Program-made: the position numbers and the translations under genes
Assembly: GCF_030687575.1 (NCBI RefSeq)
Contig: NZ_CP117439.1
Location: forward strand, 3,401,501-3,465,500
DNA from: Pseudomonas sp. FP2309
GTDB lineage: Bacteria; Pseudomonadota; Gammaproteobacteria; Pseudomonadales; Pseudomonadaceae
DNA length: 64,000 bases
Reading direction: 5' to 3'
The notes under the pieces: generated by a model
Told to the model about the DNA's origin: nothing
Databases searched by the model: none
The model's input: only the letters and a program-made list of their open reading frames with translations
Part shown: positions 32,272 to 41,803 of the stretch, one piece after another
Position numbering within the stretch: position 1 is the first letter of the stretch
Layout of the letters: each line of letters opens with the position of its first letter

Positions 32272-32300
32272 AAGCCCGCCGCCCCAGCGGGCTTTTTTTT
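32272..32300 (+). terminator. Orphan Rho-independent terminator on the plus strand
   Basis: 8-bp perfect stem AAGCCCGC/GCGGGCTT (32272-32279 and 32287-32294), 7-nt loop, followed by six more T. No plus-strand gene ends within 350 bp. On the minus strand it is followed by GATGTGC, so it does not serve the TetR gene (32317-33069), whose 3' end points toward it. Confidence 0.85.
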
Positions 32301-32316
32301 GGCTGACATTTAAGGT

Positions 32317-33069
32317 TCAGCGCGCCAGCTTGCTGACAGGAGCCAAGGCCTGTTCACGAATGGACCGTTGGGTCTCGAGCACCCTGGCCAGGGCGGTTTG
32401 CGCCTCGGGGCTTTGCTGGGGCACGCGAATCGCGGCCGAGACCAGCGTGATCAGCTTGGCCATCACCTCGGCGTCAGTGGCCGGGCGGCCCAGGCTCATG
32501 GAGTTCATCAGCAGGCGCAGTTCGGTGCCGGCCATTACGCCGGAAATCGCCTTGAGGGCAAATTGCAGGCGCACCCCCAGTTCGTTGCGTGGCAGTTCCG
32601 GCAGGGCCAGGGCGAAGGCTTCGAAGAAACGCTGGAATACCGGCTGGTAATGCACCTTGAGGTATTCCTGAATAAACGGCGAGGTGTCGCTGTACACCCG
32701 TCCGAGGAAACGGATGAACGAGCGCCCTTCCCCGCTTGCCGGATCGCTGCGTTCCAGGCCCATGGCCGGGGCGAACAGCACGCCCAGCAGCGTGTCGCAG
32801 TCCAGCGGGCCATCGGCCTCGGCTTCGCAGCGCGCGAGCAGCTCCAGACGCTGCTCGTTGAGCGGCTCCAGACGCTGCATCAGCAGGGTTTTCATCAGGG
32901 AATCCTTGTCCCCGAAGTGGTAGTTCACGGCGGCCAGGTTGACCTGGGCGCGTTCGGTAATCTGACGTAACAACACGGCGTCGTAGCCGTATTTGATGAA
33001 AAGAGCCTCTGTCGCATCCAGCAAGCGAGTCTTGGTAACGTTTGGAGCGCTGAGTTTCTTCGCGGCCAT
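32317..33069 (-). CDS. TetR family transcriptional regulator
   Basis: 250 aa. N-terminal helix-turn-helix: ATEALFIKYGYDAVLLRQITERAQVNLAAVNYHFGDKDSLM (about residues 18-58, in parts), the classic TetR DNA-binding pattern ending in YHFGDKD. The long C-terminal ligand domain resembles the fatty-acid-responsive PsrA-like subgroup, but the ligand is unknown. ATG 33069 (MAAKKLSAPN) is preferred to an upstream start at 33153 within AT-rich promoter DNA. It is divergent from the exporter operon and is its likely regulator. Confidence 0.88.
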   Translation of the reverse strand: MAAKKLSAPNVTKTRLLDATEALFIKYGYDAVLLRQITERAQVNLAAVNYHFGDKDSLMKTLLMQRLEPLNEQRLELLARCEAEADGPLDCDTLLGVLFAPAMGLERSDPASGEGRSFIRFLGRVYSDTSPFIQEYLKVHYQPVFQRFFEAFALALPELPRNELGVRLQFALKAISGVMAGTELRLLMNSMSLGRPATDAEVMAKLITLVSAAIRVPQQSPEAQTALARVLETQRSIREQALAPVSKLAR

Positions 33070-33429
33070 ATGGGTTCCACGGCGGAAATATTGTTTTAAA
33101 AAATAATTTGATTTTTTATACCGGTGCAGCCCTGTGAAAGCAAGTAGTGACACTGCGCCATACTATTAAAAGTCCGTGTATTCGGGCCCGCCAAGGCGGT
33201 TCGCTGCTGTTGTGCGCCGCTCGATGCAGCGTTTCATGGAAGCGTTTCAAAAGGTAAAAACGCTCTACATCCATGGCTGGCGAAGCGCTGGGAACACGGT
33301 TAGTATTCAAACAATATTTTAAAAACAAGAAATAAAACCAGTCCGTAACGTGTGCCCGCCAGCTCGCTAACTTGTTACAAGGTTTTACCGCGAGCATGGG
33401 CAAGCGTCGAGACTGCAGGCGTAGTCCCG
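33070..33429. promoter_or_regulatory. Divergent promoter region tetR / exporter (360 bp)
   Basis: AT-rich at both ends. The 11-mer AAACAATATTT occurs on the plus strand at 33309-33319 and inverted (minus strand) at 33086-33096, each flanked by further A/T runs (TTTTAAAA-like). Two copies facing the two divergent genes fit operator sites of the TetR protein. No gene inside. Confidence 0.45.
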
Positions 33430-34130
<701 letters not shown>

Positions 34131-34134
<4 letters not shown>

Positions 34135-35330
34135 GCCTGCGGGTCGAACAGCGCGCGAGCCAGCTGCTGCATGAAGCCTTTATCAGCCTGCGCACGCTGG
34201 GCAAGCGCTCGGTGCTGGCGCTGCTGGGTATTGTGATCGGCAGTTCGTCGGTGGTGGCGCTGATCAATATCGGGCATAACGCAGCGGTCGATGCGGCGAT
34301 GATTTTCAAGGACATGGGCACCGACACCCTGGTCGTCCAGTTTCCGCCCAAGGGCAGCAGCAACGTGCCGATGCGCGACCAGCTCGACCTGCAGGCAGTG
34401 CGCCAGGCGGTGCCGGGCATCGCGCATATCGGCGCCCTCACGCTGTTCAGCGGCCCCATTGTGTTTCATGGTCGCAGCGTGAATGCCAACTTTGTCGGCA
34501 GCACGCCCGACATCCAGCAGGCCATGCGGCTGGTGGTGCAACAGGGGCGCTTCCTGTCGAGCTTCGACGCCAACGAAACCTATGCCGTGATCGGCGACCA
34601 AGTGGCCCAGGCCCTCGGCGCGCCGGGCGACCCGGTGCAATTGGGCGACCGCGTGCGCATCAACGACTACCTGTTTCTGGTCGTGGGCATCCTGCGCAGC
34701 CAGCCGCGGGCCATGCTGATGCCGGTGCAGGCCAACGAGTCGCTGTTCATCCCCGCCCAAGGCATGCGCCGCCTCTATGCCACGCCGCAGATCGCCAATG
34801 TGATCATCCGCGCGGCGCCCGGCCAGGACATGGAGCACATCGCCAAAGCAGGCGCCGTCGCGTTGCAACACCAGCTCACCGACCACGATGTGGACATCCA
34901 GGTGCCGCAACAAATGATCGACGGCATGACCCGGCAAAGCCGCACGTTCGCCTACCTGTTGCTGGCCCTGGGCGCGATTTCCCTGGTGGGCGGCGGCGTA
35001 GGGGTGATGAACGTGATGCTGATGAATGTGTCGGAGCGCCGCCGCGAGATCGGTGTTCGCATGGCCCTGGGCGCGCGCCGACGTGATATCCGCAACCTGT
35101 TCCTGCTCGAAGCCGTAACCCTCACCGCCGTCGGTGCGCTGTGCGGCGCGGTGCTGGGCATGACTGCCGCGTGGCTGTATGCACGGTTGTCGGGCTGGGC
35201 CTTCGACCTGGCCACTGCCGCCCTGCCCCTGGGCGTGGGCAGCACCTTGTTGGTGGGTTTGTTCTTTGGTATCTACCCGGCGGTCGCGGCCTCGCGATTG
35301 CAGCCGGTGGAGGCCCTGCGCGATGAGTAA
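34131..35330 (+). CDS. MacB-type ABC exporter permease
   Basis: 399 aa. One N-terminal helix (about residues 23-43, LLGIVIGSSSVVALINIG), a large periplasmic MacB-PCD-like domain, then three helices (about 275-300, 325-350, 360-385) forming the FtsX domain, with the SERRREIGVRMALGARRRDI loop. ATPase and permease are separate proteins here, whereas MacB itself is one chain. Overlaps both neighbours, so the four-gene unit is co-translated. Confidence 0.92.
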
Positions 35331-36786
35331 ATGGCTCCTGTTGCTAGCGCTGGTCTGCCTGCCCGGCGTGGCGGCCGACGTGGTCATCCGGCCTTCGGCG
35401 CCGAGCAGCACCCGCAGCGTGTCGCTGAACGCCCAGACCACCGCCCTGACCCTGGGCGATGCGGTCTACCTGGGCCTGCGCAACAACCCGGCGATCCGCA
35501 GCGCGTACCTGCAACGGGTGGCGCAGAAGTTCGACCTGCGTGTGGCCGAAGACGTGTTCAACCCCAAGCTCACCCTCAACAGTTACTACCGTGGCAGCCG
35601 TGGCTCCCAGGACAGCGCGCGCAACGCCAACGTGGCGCCGTCCACCAGCCTGCTCGGCGAGTACGGCACGCGCTTGAGCATGGCCTGGACCCAGCAGTTG
35701 AACAACGCCGATCGCGCCGGCCGCTACCGCAGCGACGGTCTCGACCTGGCGATTATCCAGCCCTTGATGCGCGGCGCCGGCTGGGATGCCACCACCGCGC
35801 CGCTGCGCCTCTCGCGCCTCTCGGAGCAGGCCAATCGCCTGAACCTCAAGGCCACCGTGGCCCAGACTATCAGCCAGATCATCGCCACCTACCGCGAACT
35901 GCTGCGAGCCCAGGAGCAACTGATCATCGTCCAGGAAGCCCTCAAGCGCTCCAACACCTTGCTCGAGGTGAACAAAGCGTTGATCAGCGCCGGCCGCATG
36001 GCCGAGTTCGAAATCGTGCAGACCGAAGCCGACATCGCCACCCAGCAACTGGGCGTCGAAGAAGCGCAGAACCAGTTGGACACCAACCGCCTGTCGCTGC
36101 TGCGCCTGCTGGCCCTGGACCTGTCCACGCCGATCCGCGCCACCGAAGCCCTGGAGGCCAGGCCCATGCAGATCGACAAGCGCGAGGCGTTCAACCTGGC
36201 GCAAACCCAGCAACCGGAATACCTCGCCGCCCTGCTCGGCAGCCAACAGGCAGACCTCAACCTGGTGATCGCCAAGGACTCCGGACGCTGGCAAGTGGAC
36301 CTGGTGGCCGGGGCGAACCAGGTACGCGATGCCTACAACAACGACACCGGCAGCAACAATAACCGCACCTGGGACAGCTACGCCGGGGTGCAGGTGCAGA
36401 TCCCCATCGGCGACATCAGCACGCGCCAGGCCGAGGTGCGCGCGCGGGTCAATGTGGAGGACCAGCAGATCCGCATCACCGACGCCCGTCAGGCATTGGA
36501 GCGCAGCGTCAACGACGTGGTGCGCGACCTCAGTACGCGCTGGCGCCAGTACGAAATTTCCCAGCGCGCCGTGGCGTTGTCGCGGCGCAAGATCGAGATC
36601 GAACGGGAAAAACTCAGCGCCGGGCGCTCCACCAACTTCCAGGTGCTGAGTTTCGAGACCGACCTGCGCAATGCCGAGAACGCGCAGCTCAATGCGTTGA
36701 TCGCTTATTTGAACGCCCAGACCCAGCTTGATCTGACCCTGGGCATGACGCTGGAAAGTTGGGAAATCGCCCTCAATGACTACTAA
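35323..36786 (+). CDS. TolC-family outer-membrane efflux protein
   Basis: 487 aa with a signal peptide (MSKWLLLLALVCLPGVAA). Two OEP repeats are recognisable: long coiled-coil segments around residues 155-255 and 355-470, with alternating Gln/Asn/Ala and LRLLALDLSTPI near 265. It provides the outer-membrane duct for the MacB-type pump encoded just upstream. ATG 35323 overlaps the permease stop by 8 bp, and the 3' end overlaps the adaptor gene by 11 bp. Confidence 0.9.
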   Translation: MSKWLLLLALVCLPGVAADVVIRPSAPSSTRSVSLNAQTTALTLGDAVYLGLRNNPAIRSAYLQRVAQKFDLRVAEDVFNPKLTLNSYYRGSRGSQDSARNANVAPSTSLLGEYGTRLSMAWTQQLNNADRAGRYRSDGLDLAIIQPLMRGAGWDATTAPLRLSRLSEQANRLNLKATVAQTISQIIATYRELLRAQEQLIIVQEALKRSNTLLEVNKALISAGRMAEFEIVQTEADIATQQLGVEEAQNQLDTNRLSLLRLLALDLSTPIRATEALEARPMQIDKREAFNLAQTQQPEYLAALLGSQQADLNLVIAKDSGRWQVDLVAGANQVRDAYNNDTGSNNNRTWDSYAGVQVQIPIGDISTRQAEVRARVNVEDQQIRITDARQALERSVNDVVRDLSTRWRQYEISQRAVALSRRKIEIEREKLSAGRSTNFQVLSFETDLRNAENAQLNALIAYLNAQTQLDLTLGMTLESWEIALNDY

Positions 36787-38020
36787 TCGAAAACGCCTGC
36801 TGGGTGCTCTGTTGATCGCGGTACTGGTCGCCGCGGGATGGGCCCTGCGCAGCCCCGCAGAAAGCCCGGCCGGCAACGCCGAACAATGGCTGGCGGTCAA
36901 GCCCGACGCGCTGGTGCATCAGATTGGTCTGGTGGGCAAGATCGAGCCCGAGACCACCCTGATCCTCACCGCGCCGTTCGACGGCAATGTGCTGGCCAAC
37001 CTGGTGGAGCAAGGCCAGCGCGTCGACGCCGGCCAGGTCCTGCTGCGCATGGACCCGGCCACGCTGGAGGTGCAATTGCGCGAGGCGCTGTCCGCCCAGC
37101 TCAAGGCTCGGCGCGCCGTGCAGGAGATGCAGGACTGGGACAGCAGCCCCGCCGTCAGCCGCGCCCGCCGCAGTTTGCGCACCGCCGAGATGACCGCGGG
37201 CAACACCCAACGCAAGCTCACCGAAAGCGACAATCTGTTCAAGCGCGGCATCATCCCGCGTAACGAACTTGATGACCTCAAGCAACAGGCCCAACAGCAA
37301 CAGCTGGACCTGGCCGCCGCGCGCAGTGAACTGCAACAGGCCCTCGACCAGGGCAAGGGTGAGTACCGCCAGATCGCCGACATGGAACTGACCAACGCCA
37401 CGGTGAAATACGAGGCCCTGCGCACCTTGCTTGAGGGGCGCGACGTCAAAGCGCCGTTCTCCGGCATCGTGGTGCCTGCACCCGGAAATAATTCACCGCA
37501 GGGTGGCGGCAACAATACGGCACCGATCCAGGCCGGCAGCAAGGTCAGCCAGGGCCAGGTGTTGTTTGGCCTGGCCAATATCGAACGGCTGAAAATCGTT
37601 GCCAGGGTCTCGGAACTGGACATCAACAGGTTGCATCAAGGTCAGGCGGTGGAGGTGCTGGGGGATGGCTTCGACGGCGAACGGCTGAGCGGTTCGGTCA
37701 GCGTGGTGAGCGGCCTGGCGATCGCCAGCGACAGCCAGGGCAGCGCGCAGTTTCCGGTCACCTTATCGATCCCCCAGCTCACGCCACAGCAGCTGCAACG
37801 GGTGCGGCTGGGGATGAGCGCACGGCTGACGATCGTCACGTACAACAATGCACAGGCGATGGTGATCCCGAGCGAGGCGATCCAGGCGGACGGGACGGTG
37901 GCGTTTCGCGAAGCGATGGATAAACCGGTGGAGCGGGTGAAAGTCACTACCGGCCAATCGACGGCGCAAGGGATTGAGGTGTTCGGCCTCAAGCCAGGGT
38001 TTGTGCGCGTAAAGTCATGA
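36776..38020 (+). CDS. HlyD/MacA-type periplasmic adaptor protein
   Basis: 414 aa with an N-terminal membrane anchor (about residues 7-23, LLGALLIAVLVAAGWAL). Then a split lipoyl domain (LTAPFDGNVLANLVEQGQRVDAGQVLLRMD, in parts, and VKAPFSGIVVPAPG), a helical hairpin of about 110 residues with QQAQQQQLDL repeats, and beta-barrel/MP domains. It completes a tripartite ATP-driven exporter. The cargo is unknown; this type exports peptides, lipopeptides or siderophores. A REP array follows. Confidence 0.9.
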   Translation: MTTNRKRLLGALLIAVLVAAGWALRSPAESPAGNAEQWLAVKPDALVHQIGLVGKIEPETTLILTAPFDGNVLANLVEQGQRVDAGQVLLRMDPATLEVQLREALSAQLKARRAVQEMQDWDSSPAVSRARRSLRTAEMTAGNTQRKLTESDNLFKRGIIPRNELDDLKQQAQQQQLDLAAARSELQQALDQGKGEYRQIADMELTNATVKYEALRTLLEGRDVKAPFSGIVVPAPGNNSPQGGGNNTAPIQAGSKVSQGQVLFGLANIERLKIVARVSELDINRLHQGQAVEVLGDGFDGERLSGSVSVVSGLAIASDSQGSAQFPVTLSIPQLTPQQLQRVRLGMSARLTIVTYNNAQAMVIPSEAIQADGTVAFREAMDKPVERVKVTTGQSTAQGIEVFGLKPGFVRVKS

Positions 38021-38028
38021 CCTCCGCG

Positions 38029-38136
38029 ATGAGCAGGCTTTTTGTGATGAACGAGCTTGTTGTGGTGAGCAGGCCTGTTGTGGTGAGCAGGCCTGTTGTG
38101 GTGGACAGGCTTTTTGTGGTGAGCGGGCTTGTCCCG
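38029..38136 (+). repeat. 18-bp tandem repeat array ending in a REP element
   Basis: Six consecutive 18-bp units: 38029-38046, 38047-38064, 38065-38082, 38083-38100, 38101-38118, 38119-38136. The third and fourth are identical (GGTGAGCAGGCCTGTTGT); others differ at 2-6 positions. The last unit runs straight into a full REP core (GCGCCGGGCTGCGAAGCGGC). The array looks like repeated duplication of the REP head. Confidence 0.85.
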
Positions 38137-38253
38137 CGCCGGGCTGCGAAGCGGCCCCAACAGCAAGCGCCGAGGTGTGCCTGATATACCCTGTTCGTCC
38201 CCTATAGGGGGCGCTTCGCACCCCAGCGCAGGGCAAGCCTGCTCACTACAACA
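38119..38253. repeat. REPIN: inverted REP pair between convergent genes
   Basis: The left REP (38119-38160) starts GGTGAGCGGGCTTGTCCC; the right copy (about 38207-38253) is inverted, GGGGCGCTTCGCACCCCAGC then GCAGGGCAAGCCTGCTCAC. Both share the head sequence with the elements at 6.25-6.38 kb. It lies between the exporter operon and the convergent ten-gene operon and may act as a transcript end on both sides. Confidence 0.8.
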
Positions 38254-38266
38254 GCCCTTCGCGGCT

Positions 38267-39661
38267 CTAGACCTGGGCGAGTTTCACGGCCAGGGCTTTG
38301 GCCTGCAGCGCCACATCAGTCACGGCGGTGCTCTCCCACCACATCCCGCGTAACGGCGGGCCCATCGCAAACAAACGCCGACTGACCTGCCCTTGGGCGT
38401 CCAGCACCGCGCCCGACGCATCCGCCGCAATCCCCAGCGCCAACGGCCCGGGCCTGATCAACCCGCGCTTGAGCAACTGCTGCGGCAATGGCCGGGCCAC
38501 GCGGCGCCAGTCGTATTCGATACCGCTGGAGTTGATCAGCGCCGCACCCGACACCTGGCTCAATGCCTCCTCGCCGCGATGACGCACACGGATGATCACG
38601 CCTGTGTCCGAGGGCGCCAACCCTTTGAACGACGCCGCGCGAATGCGCAACCGCCCCTCTTCATGCAGCCGGGCCACCAGTTGCGCGCTCAACGGCGGCG
38701 AACGGTGGTGATGACTCTCCCACCACGGCCGCACATGCCGCACGAACTGGCGCTTTTCACGCTCGCTGGCCTGGCTCCACAACCGGCCGATATGCACACG
38801 CACCGTGTCCAGCGGCGCTTGCCAGTCGATACCCTGCGCCTGCGCCAGCCGGCATTGGCGACGCACTTCGCGCAGCAACTGGCGAGGGCTGCGCAGGCGG
38901 TGATCGGCGCCGAGAAAATCCTCCCAGCTCGGCGGTTGGCGGCGCACATGGGGCAGCAGGCCGTGGCGCGAAAACACCTCGATGGGCCCGCGATGCCCGG
39001 CCTGTTCCAGGGACACCACGGCATCGACCATGGTCAGCCCCGAGCCGATGATCAGCACCGTGGCGTGTGGGTCAAGCTGCGTCATGGCCTGCACATCCCA
39101 CGGGTCGACGGCCGCCGCATTCAAACCGCTGGACTCGGTCTGCGGCGTACGGGCCGCCGGGAACATGCCCGTGGCCAATACCGCACAGGCACCGCGCAAT
39201 TGCTCGCCGTTATCCAGGGTCAACCGCGTTTCAGCCGGTTCCACCTGCAGGTCCACCACCTCGGCGCGCACGTGCTCCACGGTGGACGCCGACAGTGCCT
39301 TGGCCTCGGCCAGCCGCTGTTGTGCGTAAAGGCCAAAAATACCGCGTGGCGGGAACAGCTCGCTGACGGGCACGTGCTGCTGGTCCGACTCCGGCCAGCC
39401 ACCGGCGCCGATGTACTCGGTGAGCCACTGGGTCAGGTCATCGGCATTGTCCGGGTCGACGCTCATGCGCGCGGCGTTGCCGTTCAAGGTGTGGCCCAGT
39501 TCGACCGCGCTGTACGCCTCGCCACGGCCGAGTTCAGCGCGCGGTTCGATCACCAGCACGCGCCGCCGGCCCGGCAGGCGCAGCAGCTGCACCGCCAGCA
39601 TCGTGCCGCTTAAGCCGCCACCGATGATCAGCACATCAGCGTTGCGGATGGATTCACTCAT
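38267..39661 (-). CDS. FAD/NAD(P)-binding protein (YdhS-like)
   Basis: 464 aa. The N-terminal dinucleotide fold VLIIGGGLSGTMLAVQLL (residues about 10-27) binds FAD; the ELGRGEAYS and LNGNAARMSVDPDNADDL segments are typical of the FAD_NAD_binding_9/YdhS group. A second Rossmann motif TVLIIGSGLTMVDAV (about 200-214) likely binds NAD(P)H. No substrate is known for the group. It is the last gene of the ten-gene minus-strand operon, 12 bp after livF, so it could supply reducing power or oxidise a product of the pathway; this is inference. Confidence 0.82.
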   Translation of the reverse strand: MSESIRNADVLIIGGGLSGTMLAVQLLRLPGRRRVLVIEPRAELGRGEAYSAVELGHTLNGNAARMSVDPDNADDLTQWLTEYIGAGGWPESDQQHVPVSELFPPRGIFGLYAQQRLAEAKALSASTVEHVRAEVVDLQVEPAETRLTLDNGEQLRGACAVLATGMFPAARTPQTESSGLNAAAVDPWDVQAMTQLDPHATVLIIGSGLTMVDAVVSLEQAGHRGPIEVFSRHGLLPHVRRQPPSWEDFLGADHRLRSPRQLLREVRRQCRLAQAQGIDWQAPLDTVRVHIGRLWSQASEREKRQFVRHVRPWWESHHHRSPPLSAQLVARLHEEGRLRIRAASFKGLAPSDTGVIIRVRHRGEEALSQVSGAALINSSGIEYDWRRVARPLPQQLLKRGLIRPGPLALGIAADASGAVLDAQGQVSRRLFAMGPPLRGMWWESTAVTDVALQAKALAVKLAQV

Positions 39662-39673
39662 GCCCGTTCGCCC

Positions 39674-40441
39674 TTACTGTTTACCCAGGTAAATATCATG
39701 CAGATCGCCGCGCGCCAGCAGGTGCGCGGCGCTGCCGCTCAACGCGACGCGCCCAGTATCCAGCACATAACCGTAGGACGCATAGGTGAGCGCGACGTTG
39801 ATGTTCTGTTCGGCGATCAGGAAGCTCACCTGCTGCTCGCGGTTGAGCTGCGCGATGATCTCGAAGATCTCCTGCACGATCATAGGCGCCAAACCCATGG
39901 ACGGCTCGTCGAGCAGTACCAAAGTAGGACGGGTCATCAACGCACGGCCAATCGCGACCATCTGCTGCTCACCGCCCGAGGTGAGCCCCGCGCGGGTGTG
40001 GCGCTTGGTCTTGAGCCGCGGGAACCAGGCGTAGATGCGCTCCAGATCCTGCGCCATGTCCTTACGGCTCAAGCGCCGCACGAAGCCGCCGCTGCGCAGG
40101 TTGTCTTCCACGGTGAGTTGGCCGAACACATGACGGCCCTCCAGCACGTGCACCATGCCGTTGCGCACTCGCCGGCTGGGGTCGATACCGGCTAGGTCGG
40201 CGCCTTGGTATTCGATCACCCCCCGGCTGACCTCGGCGCGCTCGGCCCGCACCAGCCCGGAGATGGCTTTGAGGGTGGTGCTCTTGCCGGCGCCGTTGGC
40301 TCCGAGCAAGGCGACGATGGCGCCTTTGGGCACGCTCAGCGAAACCCCGGCAACGGCCAGGATCGCGCCGTCGTAGATCACTTCAATGTCGTTGACCGTC
40401 AGCAGCGACGGGCTGACGGACTCGCTGGCAGGCTGGCTCAT
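39674..40441 (-). CDS. livF: Branched-chain amino acid-type ABC transporter ATP-binding protein (LivF-like)
   Basis: 255 aa ATPase. Walker A GANGAGKSTTLKAISG, signature LTSGGEQQMVAIGRAL (TSGG instead of the usual LSGG), Walker B LVLLDEPSMGLAPM and C-terminal LivF pattern. Pairs with the LivG-like ATPase upstream. Co-transcribed: 3 bp after the substrate-binding protein gene. The gene symbol reflects family only; the substrate need not be an amino acid. Confidence 0.9.
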   Translation of the reverse strand: MSQPASESVSPSLLTVNDIEVIYDGAILAVAGVSLSVPKGAIVALLGANGAGKSTTLKAISGLVRAERAEVSRGVIEYQGADLAGIDPSRRVRNGMVHVLEGRHVFGQLTVEDNLRSGGFVRRLSRKDMAQDLERIYAWFPRLKTKRHTRAGLTSGGEQQMVAIGRALMTRPTLVLLDEPSMGLAPMIVQEIFEIIAQLNREQQVSFLIAEQNINVALTYASYGYVLDTGRVALSGSAAHLLARGDLHDIYLGKQ

Positions 40442-40444
40442 GGC

Positions 40445-41785
40445 TTATTCATCCCCGGTGCAGGTGCGTGGCGTCAGGCCTTTTTCCTTGGCGAACGCGG
40501 CGGACTTCTCGTCGATCAGCGGGCGCAGCAAGGCGCGGTCGGCGGCGATCCAGTCGCTGATCAGCGTCCAGTTGGCCCCGTCCCACTGCTGCACCCGCGC
40601 CGAACCGCCGCCCTCATGGTCACGGCAGGACAGCTTGAGGTTCTGCATCAGGCCCAGGTAGCCCATGTCTTTAAGCCGCGCGTCGTCGATATTCAGATGT
40701 TCCAGGCCCCAGCGGCCTTCTTCACCATTGAGCGGACGTTTGCCGAACCGGGCCTGGGCGGTGCGGATCGCTTCGACGGCCACGGCGGCATTCACCAGGC
40801 CGGAGTTGTAGTACACGCTGCCGAAATTCTTCAGGTCTTTGAGGTCGCTGTGGCCCTTGTCGAGCACGTGTTGCTTGAGGCGCCTGTGGATCTCGAAATC
40901 GGTCCCGGCCGGGTATGGCGTGAGCGCCAGGTAACCCTTGGCGGCGGCGCCGGCGGGCAGCACGTCTTCACTGGAGCTGGCCCAGATATCGCCGATGATG
41001 TGGTCCACCGGGAAGCCAAAGCGCGCGGCGGTCTTCACCGCAACTGGGGTCGACACGCCCCAGGTCCGCAGGAACACCCAGTCCGGGTTGGCCTGGCGCA
41101 CCTGCCTCCATTGCGCCGATTGTTCGTTGCCGGGGTCGGCCACCGGGATCTGGATATTTTCAAAACCGTACTTCTCGGCCAGCAACTTCATCGGGCCGAG
41201 GGTTTCGCGACCGTAGGCCGAGTCGTGGTAAACCGTGGCGATCTTCTTGCCCTTGAGCTTATCGAAGCCGCCTTCGCGCCCGGCGATGTAGTTCACCAGG
41301 CTGGACGCCTCGCTGTAGAACGTCAGCATCACCGGGAAGTTATAGGGGAACACTGTGCCGTCGGTGGCCTCGGTGCGCCCGTAACCCAGGGTGATCAGCG
41401 GGATCTTGTCCACCTCGGCGCGCTCGCTCAGCGCATAGGCCGCCGGTGCGCCGTTGGGTTGGTACACCGCGACCGGCGCGCCATCCAGGCCGTTTTTGAA
41501 ACGCTCATAGCACTCGATGCCCTTCTCCGCGGTCCATTCGGTCTCGCACTCCTGCCACACCAGCTTCACGCCGTTGATGCCGCCTTCGACCTCGTTGATA
41601 TAGCGCAGGTAATCGATCATCCCGGCCCACACCTGCACGCCGCTGGAGGCATAAGCGCCGACGCGGTAGGTGGCCAGGGGGAAGAATTGCTGGTCGGCGG
41701 CGGCGATGGCCTGGGGCACGGCACCGGCGAGGGTGGCGAGCGCCAACGTGGCGCCGACCAGGGAACGTTTCAAGGATGCACGCAT
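40445..41785 (-). CDS. Liv-type ABC transporter periplasmic substrate-binding protein
   Basis: 446 aa, longer than LivK (about 370). Signal peptide of about 29 residues (SLVGATLALATLAGAVPQAIAA). The mature protein has the Peripla_BP_6 fold with GVKLVWQECETEWTAEKGIECYERF, in parts, near residue 80-100, and PVAVYQPNGAPAAYALSERAE. Such longer binding proteins often take aromatic, amide or other hydrophobic acids instead of Leu/Ile/Val. The rest of the operon suggests an oxidisable (perhaps sulfur-containing) organic compound. Starts ATG 41785, 18 bp after livM. Confidence 0.88.
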   Translation of the reverse strand: MRASLKRSLVGATLALATLAGAVPQAIAAADQQFFPLATYRVGAYASSGVQVWAGMIDYLRYINEVEGGINGVKLVWQECETEWTAEKGIECYERFKNGLDGAPVAVYQPNGAPAAYALSERAEVDKIPLITLGYGRTEATDGTVFPYNFPVMLTFYSEASSLVNYIAGREGGFDKLKGKKIATVYHDSAYGRETLGPMKLLAEKYGFENIQIPVADPGNEQSAQWRQVRQANPDWVFLRTWGVSTPVAVKTAARFGFPVDHIIGDIWASSSEDVLPAGAAAKGYLALTPYPAGTDFEIHRRLKQHVLDKGHSDLKDLKNFGSVYYNSGLVNAAVAVEAIRTAQARFGKRPLNGEEGRWGLEHLNIDDARLKDMGYLGLMQNLKLSCRDHEGGGSARVQQWDGANWTLISDWIAADRALLRPLIDEKSAAFAKEKGLTPRTCTGDE

Positions 41786-41803
41786 GGGAGTTCTCTTAGT
41801 CAG

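Larger units (their letters stand above)
31918..32316. other. Intergenic region with sRNA-like structure (about 400 bp)
   Basis: No ORF. It contains a GNRA-loop hairpin (32103-32120), a small GGCG/CGCC hairpin followed by five T near 32183-32200, and a strong orphan terminator on the plus strand at 32272-32300, more than 350 bp past the nearest upstream plus-strand gene. This layout suits an independent small transcript ending at about 32300. Confidence 0.4.

Noticed and set aside
38021..38136. CRISPR-like repeats
   Set aside because: The units are contiguous, 18 bp, without spacers, and derive from a REP head; no cas genes are nearby.
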